Origin: a bacterium
GTDB lineage: Bacteria; Hydrogenedentota; Hydrogenedentia; Hydrogenedentiales; SLHB01
Assembly (NCBI GenBank): GCA_024231375.1
Contig: JAAEQP010000050.1
Span: forward strand, 1 to 6,143
Reading direction: 5' to 3'
Length of the DNA: 6,143 bases
Part shown: piece by piece, positions 1 to 5,203 of the stretch
Layout of the letters: every line of letters starts with the position of its first letter
How positions within the stretch are numbered: position 1 is the first letter of the stretch
The notes under the pieces: generated by a model
The model's input: only the letters and a program-made list of their open reading frames with translations
Database searches by the model: none
Told to the model about the DNA's origin: nothing
Translations under genes and position numbers: made by a program

Positions 1-36
1 GATGACAGCGATTCCGTCGTGCATCTTATGACCCAT
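1..36 (-). CDS. Start of an unidentified leftward gene (5' partial fragment, 12 codons)
   Basis: Reading leftward from the ATG at 36-34 gives MGHKMHDGIAVI and then the window ends, so only the N-terminus is visible. The start is supported by purine-rich GGAGAAAGG at 50-42 (AAGG ends 5 nt before the ATG, GGAG 10 nt before) and by an extended -10 promoter about 42 nt further upstream. There is no alternative ATG or GTG in frame between that promoter and this start. A second in-frame ATG at codon 5 is possible but less well placed. Twelve residues are too few to name a family. It lies downstream of the EF-G-like gene on the same strand but beyond that gene's terminator, so it is probably a separate transcription unit. 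Confidence 0.5.
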   Translation of the reverse strand, partial: MGHKMHDGIAVI

Positions 37-77
37 TTGCGCCTTTCTCCGATTCTTCGGGCAACATGTAACAGGTG

Positions 78-107
78 AGTATAGCAAATCCCGGCAGGCG
101 AAGTGAA
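78..107 (-). promoter_or_regulatory. Extended -10 promoter for the left-edge gene
   Basis: On the minus strand TATACT (83-78) matches five of six bases of the sigma-70 -10 consensus. TGC precedes it (86-84), giving the TGn extended -10. A weak -35, TTCACT (107-102), lies 18 nt upstream. Transcription would start near 71, leaving a leader of about 35 nt before the ATG at 36. A better-looking TTGACG at 119-114 is 30 nt from the -10, too far to pair with it. No operator is evident. The call rests on consensus match and position only. Confidence 0.5.
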
Positions 108-171
108 ATCGGCCGTCAATTGCAAGATTGCCGCGATCTCGCCTCTCGGGACGATGACGAATGGTCCCCGC

Positions 172-214
172 GACAAAGAAACAGAGGCAGGAACGCGTTT
201 CGCGCTCCTGCCTC
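172..214 (-). terminator. Intrinsic terminator of the EF-G-like gene
   Basis: The arms at 206-214 and 184-192 are perfectly complementary over 9 bp (GAGGCAGGA/TCCTGCCTC). After one mismatch the stem continues with CGCG/CGCG around a TTT loop (198-200). Read leftward, the hairpin is followed by TGTTTCTTTG (183-174), a T-rich run typical of Rho-independent termination. It begins about 29 nt after the EF-G-like stop codon. The other side of the hairpin is not T-rich, so it should act only on leftward transcription. Confidence 0.85.
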
Positions 215-243
215 CGAGAGTGGGTCGTTCCAGGCTAGAGGGA

Positions 244-2274
244 TTAGCCTTCCTCTTTCGCCGCCTCGTATGCGGCAATTACCTGCTGTGCAACGTGTTC
301 CGGCACTTCGTCGTACCGCGCGAACGTCATGGTGTAGCTGCCGCGTCCGCCCGTCATGCTTCGAAGGTCGGTCGAATACCGCAGCACCTCGGCCTCCGGC
401 ACGCTCGCCCGAATCATCTGACGGCCCGGGCCCGCGGGCTCCATACCCAGAATCCGGCCGCGCCGGCTGTTGAGGTCGCCATTGACATCGCCCATGAACT
501 CCTCGGGCACCAGCACTTCGATCTCCATGATCGGTTCGAGAAGGCAGGGTTTGGCTTCCCGGATGCCCTTCTGGATGGCCACCGACGCCGCGATCTTGAA
601 TGCCATTTCCGACGAGTCCACGTCGTGGTACGAACCGAAGTGAAGCTCGACCTTCACATCCACCGCGGGATAGCCTGCGATGACGCCCTTGAGCAGTGCG
701 TCCTGGCAGCCTTTGTCCACATGGGGGATGTACTGCCGCGGCACCACGCCGCCCACAATGCTGTCGATGAACTCGTACCCGGCGCCGCGTTCGTTCGGCG
801 AAATCTTGATGTGTACGTCTCCGTACTGACCGTGACCGCCCGACTGTTTCTTGTGCTTGCCTTGTGCGTTCGAGGAGCTCTTCACGGTTTCCTTGAAGGC
901 GACCTTCGGCGTGCGCGTTTCGGCTTCCACGCCATACTTCCGCTTCATGCGATCCAGCAGGATTTCGAGCTGCAAGTCGCCCATGCCCTTCACGACGTGT
1001 TCGTTCGTCGCTGGGTCGCGGTAGTGGCTGAACGTTGGGTCCTCTTCGGCCAACCGGTTGAGGGATTCGCCGATCTTGTCTTCATCGGCGCGCGATTTCG
1101 GCTGGATCGCCAGCTTCACCATCGATTCAGGCAGTTCGATCACCGGCATCTGATGTTCCGTGCCCGCGGCTGCGATGGTGTCGCCGAAATGCGTGTTCTT
1201 CAGCTTCGTCATGGCCGCCAGGTCGCCAGGGCCTACCGACGCCACCTGCTCCTGGTCCTTACCGCACATGAGGTAGATTTTTCCGGTGCGTTCCTTGGTG
1301 CGCGTGGTGACGTTGAAGAAGTCGCTGTCCGAGCGGAGCGTGCCCGACAGCACGCGGAAGAACGTCAACTGGCCCACGAAGGGGTCGACAATGGACCGGA
1401 ATACCTGGCCCAGGAACGGGCCGTCCGCCGATACCTCGACCTCCACATCTTCGTCGTCGTTCTTCGCCATGACCTTCCGGGCCAAGGGCGACGGGAACGA
1501 AGTCGAGATGATCTCCATCAACTCGCTAATGCCCACTTCCTTGCTGACGCTGCCCGCGAGGATGGGAACAATCTTGCCCGACTGGATGCCGCTCTGTAGC
1601 CCCTTGGTGAATTCTTCAGGGGAAAGCTCACCCTCTTCCAGATATTTCTCAAGAAGTTCGTCGTCCGATTCGGCGACCACGTCTACCATGCTCGCCTTCA
1701 TTTCCTCGATCTGGTCGGCCACATCGGCGTTCTCGCCCGTCAAGATGTTGACCGCGGCGCTGAGTGCATCGCTCTCACCGACGGGGATGGACACCGGCAC
1801 GCACTGCTGACCGTAGATAGCCTGGAGCGACGCGACGACTTCGTCGAAGTCCGTGTTTTCGCGGTCCAGCTTGTTGACGAAGATGGCCCGAGGTACGTTG
1901 TAGCGGTCGGCGTACTTCATGGCGTTGTCCGTGCCGACCTGGACGCCCGTGGTCGCATCAACCACGATGACCACACCGTCAAGCACCGGCATTGACGCCG
2001 CGACTTCACCGATGAAATCCACGTAGCCCGGGTGGTCTACGAGATGCACGCGTGAACCGTTCCAGTCGCAGCTCATCATCTTCATGCAGATGGTCTGCTG
2101 CCGCCCCTGCTCTTCCTCAAGATAATCGCCGACCGTGTTGCCGTCTTCAATCTTGCCCAGCCGATTGGTCTTTCCGGCTGCGTGGAGAATGTGTTCGATG
2201 AGCATGGTCTTACCCGTGCCGCCATGCCCAAGAATTCCCACGTTACGTACTTTGCCGGCATCTGCAGTGGCCAT
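244..2274 (-). CDS. Elongation factor G-like translational GTPase (EF-G2-type paralogue)
   Basis: A complete 676-residue protein of full EF-G length. EF-G moves tRNA and mRNA through the ribosome using GTP in the cytoplasm; paralogues of this type are known as EF-G2 or FusA2. The G domain shows GHGGTGKT (16-23, G1), a switch I Thr in RQQTI (58-62), DHPGYVDF (80-87, G3), NKLD (134-137, G4) and GSVSKEVGI (241-249, G5). Domain II starts near 285, III near 385, IV near 457 and V near 612. The domain IV tip motifs QSGGHGQYG (477-485) and GSYHDVDSSE (547-556) are near-identical to classical EF-G, so ribosome-dependent translocation is plausible. G1 differs from the classical AHIDAGKT, and G3 has Tyr where classical EF-G has its catalytic His. 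The gene stands alone, not in a str operon with rpsL, rpsG or tuf, which fits a second copy rather than the housekeeping factor. Start: ATG with GGAGGA 8 nt upstream. It has its own terminator. Confidence 0.93.
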   Translation of the reverse strand: MATADAGKVRNVGILGHGGTGKTMLIEHILHAAGKTNRLGKIEDGNTVGDYLEEEQGRQQTICMKMMSCDWNGSRVHLVDHPGYVDFIGEVAASMPVLDGVVIVVDATTGVQVGTDNAMKYADRYNVPRAIFVNKLDRENTDFDEVVASLQAIYGQQCVPVSIPVGESDALSAAVNILTGENADVADQIEEMKASMVDVVAESDDELLEKYLEEGELSPEEFTKGLQSGIQSGKIVPILAGSVSKEVGISELMEIISTSFPSPLARKVMAKNDDEDVEVEVSADGPFLGQVFRSIVDPFVGQLTFFRVLSGTLRSDSDFFNVTTRTKERTGKIYLMCGKDQEQVASVGPGDLAAMTKLKNTHFGDTIAAAGTEHQMPVIELPESMVKLAIQPKSRADEDKIGESLNRLAEEDPTFSHYRDPATNEHVVKGMGDLQLEILLDRMKRKYGVEAETRTPKVAFKETVKSSSNAQGKHKKQSGGHGQYGDVHIKISPNERGAGYEFIDSIVGGVVPRQYIPHVDKGCQDALLKGVIAGYPAVDVKVELHFGSYHDVDSSEMAFKIAASVAIQKGIREAKPCLLEPIMEIEVLVPEEFMGDVNGDLNSRRGRILGMEPAGPGRQMIRASVPEAEVLRYSTDLRSMTGGRGSYTMTFARYDEVPEHVAQQVIAAYEAAKEEG

Positions 2275-2282
2275 TTTGGAAG

Positions 2283-2288
2283 TCCTCC
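2283..2288 (-). promoter_or_regulatory. Ribosome binding site of the EF-G-like gene
   Basis: The minus strand reads GGAGGA, a near-perfect Shine-Dalgarno sequence, ending 8 nt before the ATG at 2274. It fixes the start of the EF-G-like protein at MATADAGK. Confidence 0.85.
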
Positions 2289-2432
2289 ACTAAAACGTTC
2301 TCGAATTCTACGACTGCACGGCACCGCCTCATTGGCACCGCGTACGGATCGCTGGACCGCGACCTTCCGGGTCGATCGAATTGTTGATTGCACCCTGCGA
2401 GGAATCGGAATCGCCCAACGACCGGAATGGAG

Positions 2433-2462
2433 AGTATACAATGTTCTCGCGAGCGCCCTCAA
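2433..2462 (-). promoter_or_regulatory. Likely promoter of the EF-G-like gene
   Basis: On the minus strand TTGAGG (2462-2457, four of six to the -35 consensus) is followed after 18 nt by TATACT (2438-2433, five of six to the -10). Transcription would start near 2426, giving a leader of about 150 nt. An overlapping TTGTAC (2468-2463) is a less well spaced alternative -35. A TAGAAT at 2310-2305 could be a nearer -10 but has no convincing -35. Within the leader I see only a 5-bp hairpin around 2360-2375 and a 7-bp direct repeat (GGCACCG on the plus strand at 2320-2326 and 2334-2340). I recognise no riboswitch. No clear terminator for the upstream DUF4838 gene lies in this gap, so read-through is possible. 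Confidence 0.5.
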
Positions 2463-2484
2463 GTACAAATTCCCCGCAAAACCC

Positions 2485-4848
2485 TCAGAACCGAACCGTC
2501 CCAAACCGGTGGGGCGTGAAGTGTCCGCTTGCCAGGGTCGGCGACCATCCCGTGTACACGGTGGCAGCGCCACAGTAGCGGTTGCGGTACAGATTCAGGG
2601 CCATTGTGCCGTGTTCCAACCCCTCTACACCCAGATCCGCCAAAGGGATCGCCACCTCCAGGGTCCACGAAGTCTCGCCAATGACCCCGGCCGCCTCGGC
2701 GGTGCTGTTCCAGGCGCGGTCATCCCCGCCCGAATCGCTGAATCCCATGGCGCTGTCCCACACCAGGCCCTTCGCGTTCATGATGAAGTGGTAGCATTTA
2801 GTCCGGTCGTCCGGGTCCGGCGCCAAAAAGACTTCGATGCTCTCGTCGTCCCACATGCCCGGCGCAAACGACTGGTCCCGTTCCGTGGCGTTCACGTGCA
2901 TCTTGTCCGGGGCGGGTTCCTCGTTGGTGAACGCCAGGTACAGACGTTCGCCGTCCCACGCGGCCGCGCCTTCCGTGCCGTGGACCGCCGGCCCCCCTTC
3001 CTTGCTCACGAAGTCGAAGGGCGTGGCCGTGTGCCAGGCTTCATCGTCAAGAATGCCATCCACCACAATGGAAGGAGCCGGCTCGGGCATCAGAAGTATG
3101 GGCGGTTCCACGACGCGGTCGCTGCTGAGAGAAACGCGAATTGCCTCGAATTCCTCGGCAATCAGGTCGATTCGCTTCCGATAGACCGAATCCTCGGGAG
3201 CTCGTCCGCGCGCCTTCTCCAGATGACCCGTCAGCAGGGCCAGACGTTCCGGCGTATACACCGTCGCCGGATCCTCGGCGCGGCTCTTGCGCCCCGTCCA
3301 AATCGACTCGGCAAGACCCCAGTACTCCGCCATGGCCTGCCGCGCCGGACCGTAGAACTCCGAGTAGTAGCGCTCAAGTAGCGCATCCACATCCTGCTCC
3401 GAATCCCAATAGAGCCGTGCGGTCACGTACAGATTCAGGTGCTGCATACCCGGAAAATTCATTCGTGGCGGCAGGTCGTCGCCGCGTTGCCAACTCTCGG
3501 ACTCGATGAATTCACCAGGCACTTTTCCGCGCAGGTATGTCAGATCCTCCGCGATGCCGTGGGGATACACCACCGGCAATCCCCGCCACGGCCGCCACGA
3601 GTACAGATAGTACTCCCAGCAATAGAGGTGGTCCGCCTTGGCCAGCCACCCCTCGATGGACTCGTGGACGCTCGTCCGGTACGCCTCGTCGAAGAACATG
3701 CCCCGGTCCTTGCACACCATGACCGCCACATTCGGATGGAGGCGTTCCATGGATGTCGGGGGCTCGTGATACCGCTCGTAGGCGATGCACCCCACCAGCT
3801 TGTCGGGATGTTGCTTGGCGACACCTGCCGCCACCTTGTCCACAAAGGTCCAGACGTAGTTAGAGAAACGCCCCGTTTCGACGGTCTCGTCCTCCAGATA
3901 CGCTTGGCAACCGGCACAGTCGCAGATACGCGACATCCCGTCGTTCGGGGCCACGGGGAATATGTCGTGCTGCGGGTTCGCGTCGAAATACGCGCAGATG
4001 TCGGCAATCCACTGGGTGGCCACATCGGGATTCGACAGACACAGGTTACCGCCCCAGATGGCCGTGGACAGGTTCGTGAAGTCGCGTTCCCCGTCGATGA
4101 TCGCAAAGTACTCGGGATGGGCGTCCTTGTGGCGTCCCAGGAACACGTTGAACGAATGGATGATCTGGGCAGGCGCGGGTGCGCCGAAGCCGACGCGCCG
4201 GTACCAGAGAGCATCATCGGGTGAGTTTGCGAAGTTGCACATCCACGGGTACCGGTACGTGAAGTCCGGCGCGACCCTTACGCACATCACCGGGACCTCG
4301 ATGGTGGCCCGGTGCGGCGCGACCACACCCAAGTCGCCTGGCATGTACCATCGTACGCCGCAGACCGTATCCAGAAACCGGTAGACCCCGTGCAACGTGC
4401 CGCAGGAGCCGAACGCGCCGAGCTTCAGCTCGGGATTGTAGACTTCATTGGACTGCCAGGGATTCCGGTAGCCGGTGATGGGCGGACCAGCGTAATCCGT
4501 GCCGAAGATGGCGACGCAGTTCTTCCCGGTCATGATGCGGAACTCATCCGGTCCAAAACCGTCGGCGTTCCAGCCCAAGGCCTCGGCCGCTGGGTGCGCG
4601 CCCAGAATGATCGTGGATATGTCGGGGTCGCCCGGCGGCGTGGCCCGAATCTCCAGTTGCGCGCCGGACACCAGTTCAACGTGGTCACGCAGTTCCTGGG
4701 CCGCATGCTGCACCGAATCGGGTGCTGCCTCGTCGACCACGATTGCGGCCCGCGCTTCGCCGTTCTCGGTGATGGGCACGGCTGCCCCCGCGCACGCTGC
4801 CCAACTCAACGTCAGTGCCAGTAGGCACGATGCCGTCGCACTTCGCAT
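2485..4848 (-). CDS. Exported DUF4838-family protein with C-terminal CBM9/DOMON-like domain
   Basis: 787 residues from the chosen start, MRSATASCLL. Residues 1-23 look like a Sec signal peptide: Arg at 2, hydrophobic LLALTLSWAA, small residues AGAA at 20-23 as cleavage site. WAAC at 16-19 is a poor lipobox. Residues about 25-190 resemble the N-terminal domain found before many glycoside hydrolases (AAQELRDHVELVSG at 49-62). Residues about 195-470 look like DUF4838: HPEYFAIIDG (244-253), LCLSNPDV (269-276), APNDG (300-304), a Cys cluster CDCAGC (309-314) and WEYYLYSW (411-418). A helical linker follows, then a CBM9/DOMON-like beta domain (about 588-787) starting VDGILDDEAW and containing DDESIEVFLAP. 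The protein probably acts on or binds carbohydrate outside the cytoplasm, but the family is to my knowledge uncharacterised and I cannot name a catalytic pair. An ATG at 4947 would add 33 residues (Arg- and Trp-containing, not signal-like). I reject it because a good RBS sits before 4848. Confidence 0.85.
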   Translation of the reverse strand: MRSATASCLLALTLSWAACAGAAVPITENGEARAAIVVDEAAPDSVQHAAQELRDHVELVSGAQLEIRATPPGDPDISTIILGAHPAAEALGWNADGFGPDEFRIMTGKNCVAIFGTDYAGPPITGYRNPWQSNEVYNPELKLGAFGSCGTLHGVYRFLDTVCGVRWYMPGDLGVVAPHRATIEVPVMCVRVAPDFTYRYPWMCNFANSPDDALWYRRVGFGAPAPAQIIHSFNVFLGRHKDAHPEYFAIIDGERDFTNLSTAIWGGNLCLSNPDVATQWIADICAYFDANPQHDIFPVAPNDGMSRICDCAGCQAYLEDETVETGRFSNYVWTFVDKVAAGVAKQHPDKLVGCIAYERYHEPPTSMERLHPNVAVMVCKDRGMFFDEAYRTSVHESIEGWLAKADHLYCWEYYLYSWRPWRGLPVVYPHGIAEDLTYLRGKVPGEFIESESWQRGDDLPPRMNFPGMQHLNLYVTARLYWDSEQDVDALLERYYSEFYGPARQAMAEYWGLAESIWTGRKSRAEDPATVYTPERLALLTGHLEKARGRAPEDSVYRKRIDLIAEEFEAIRVSLSSDRVVEPPILLMPEPAPSIVVDGILDDEAWHTATPFDFVSKEGGPAVHGTEGAAAWDGERLYLAFTNEEPAPDKMHVNATERDQSFAPGMWDDESIEVFLAPDPDDRTKCYHFIMNAKGLVWDSAMGFSDSGGDDRAWNSTAEAAGVIGETSWTLEVAIPLADLGVEGLEHGTMALNLYRNRYCGAATVYTGWSPTLASGHFTPHRFGTVRF

Positions 4849-4855
4849 CCGTTCA

Positions 4856-4861
4856 CTCCCC
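4856..4861 (-). promoter_or_regulatory. Ribosome binding site that decides the DUF4838 gene start
   Basis: The minus strand reads GGGGAG, ending 7 nt before the ATG at 4848. This, with the signal peptide that begins there, favours 4848 over the longer in-frame start at 4947. Confidence 0.75.
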
Positions 4862-4899
4862 GCAACCGTTGAGGTCAAGACCACCTGACCAACTGGACG

Positions 4900-4928
4900 A
4901 TGGTACCACGCAGGAAGTCGGCCGAGAA
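4900..4928 (-). promoter_or_regulatory. Possible extended -10 promoter of the DUF4838 gene
   Basis: Within the 13-bp inverted repeat the minus strand reads TGG followed by TACCAT (4905-4900), a TGn extended -10 with four of six matches. The candidate -35 TTCTCG (4928-4923, 17-nt spacer) is poor. Transcription would start near 4893, giving a leader of about 45 nt. The main support is that the same arrangement stands before the divergent gene. Confidence 0.35.
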
Positions 4929-4969
4929 AGCGGCTGGGCCACGCCAAGGCGATCGGGCCTAGTCAACAA

Positions 4970-5003
4970 CAGGTGTGCCACCCACAACACTGTTGTGGGT
5001 GTC
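4970..5003 (-). repeat. REP-like hairpin repeat, unit A (minus orientation)
   Basis: Read from 5003 leftward, this 34-nt unit begins GACACCCACAA and ends GGTGGCACACCTG. Its centre is a strong dyad: arms CACCCACAACA (4979-4989) and TGTTGTGGGTG (4991-5001) pair over 11 bp around a single C. As RNA it would fold as a 9-bp stem with a 5-nt loop. It matches unit B in the opposite orientation. It is not followed by a T run, so it is unlikely to be a terminator, and it lies upstream of both neighbouring genes. Confidence 0.75.
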
Positions 5004-5076
5004 TTCGGGAAGACGGAGAGTCGCCAGGTAGACGAGATCCGGACACCCACAAGCTTCGCTTGAAGGTGGCACACTT
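4971..5076. repeat. REPIN-like composite of two inverted hairpin repeats
   Basis: Units A and B lie head to head, bounded by AGGTGTGCCACC (4971-4982) and GGTGGCACACTT (5065-5076), which are inverse copies differing at one position. The 38-nt linker begins within a third small hairpin, GTCTTC-GG-GAAGAC (5001-5014). Two inverted REP-like hairpins with a short linker is the layout of REPINs, non-autonomous elements mobilised in trans by RAYT (Y1-type) transposases. No such transposase is in the window. It lies wholly within the divergent spacer and breaks no gene. Confidence 0.55.
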
Positions 5077-5077
5077 G
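5042..5077 (+). repeat. REP-like hairpin repeat, unit B (plus orientation)
   Basis: This 36-nt unit begins GACACCCACAA, identical to unit A over 11 nt, and ends TTGAAGGTGGCACACTTG, matching unit A at 15 of 18 positions. The centre differs: CAAGC-TTC-GCTTG (5050-5062) forms a 5-bp stem, extended by CACC (5044-5047) with GGTG (5065-5068) across a 2x2 internal loop. A changed centre with the stem kept is typical of structure-conserved repeats. Confidence 0.7.
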
Positions 5078-5139
5078 GGACGGGACAGCGCATGGCCGGG
5101 ACGGACCGGTCAACCGTGAGTGTCCCGCGCCCCACCCCA

Positions 5140-5168
5140 TTGCGACCCAGCCACTTACGTGGTACCAT
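5140..5168 (+). promoter_or_regulatory. Possible extended -10 promoter of the CgeB-like gene
   Basis: TTGCGA (5140-5145, four of six) is followed by a 17-nt spacer and TACCAT (5163-5168, four of six), preceded by TGG (5160-5162) as a TGn extended -10. Transcription would start near 5175, leaving a leader of about 29 nt. The -10 lies inside the right copy of the 13-bp inverted repeat. Upstream, CGGGACA (5081-5087) and TGTCCCG (5121-5127) form another inverted pair that could bind a regulator. Confidence 0.4.
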
Positions 5169-5203
5169 CGCTTCGGTTCGGAACCGAGAGGCAACCCGTC
5201 GTC

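Larger units (their letters stand above)
4898..5170. repeat. 13-bp exact inverted repeat flanking the divergent spacer
   Basis: CGATGGTACCACG at 4898-4910 recurs as its exact reverse complement at 5158-5170. The core TGGTACCA is itself a palindrome. The copies end 49 nt before the DUF4838 ATG and 33 nt before the glycosyltransferase ATG. Further in, AAGCGGCTGGGCC (4928-4940) and the reverse complement of 5144-5156 (AAGTGGCTGGGTC) match at 11 of 13 positions, so the similarity extends beyond the exact block, although the spacing to it differs (17 nt against 1 nt). It could be a paired operator/promoter or the remnant of an inverted duplication. No flanking target-site duplication is evident. 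Confidence 0.7.

Noticed and set aside
1..78. Plus-strand open frame from the left edge ending at TGA 76-78, as the C-terminus of an upstream gene
   Set aside because: Twenty-five codons with no recognisable signature, while the opposite strand has promoter, RBS and start codon in the right order.
103..1599. A 498-codon plus-strand open frame antisense to the EF-G-like gene
   Set aside because: It is rich in Arg, His and Ala with no recognisable motif, and has no good RBS. It crosses the terminator and lies wholly opposite a strongly conserved EF-G sequence. In GC-rich DNA such long antisense frames arise from codon bias.
2182..3381. A 399-codon plus-strand open frame spanning the EF-G start, the gap and the DUF4838 3' end
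   Set aside because: It has no domain signature, runs across two real genes and their promoter gap, and has a basic low-information composition typical of a shadow frame.
3439..4224. A 261-codon plus-strand frame and several overlapping minus-strand frames within the DUF4838 gene
   Set aside because: They lie inside a gene whose own frame has coherent family motifs and a signal peptide; they show no independent start signals.
4849..4947. Extending the DUF4838 protein by 33 residues to the ATG at 4947
   Set aside because: The extension would cover the proposed promoter and RBS, and would bury the signal peptide 33 residues inside the protein. The ATG at 4848 has a well-spaced GGGGAG.
4979..5001. 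Hairpin considered as an intrinsic terminator
   Set aside because: There is no T run on either side, and it lies upstream of both adjacent genes, so there is no transcript for it to end. It fits better as part of the paired repeat.
4971..5076. CRISPR array
   Set aside because: Only two repeat copies, in opposite orientation, with one linker; CRISPR repeats are direct and regularly spaced.
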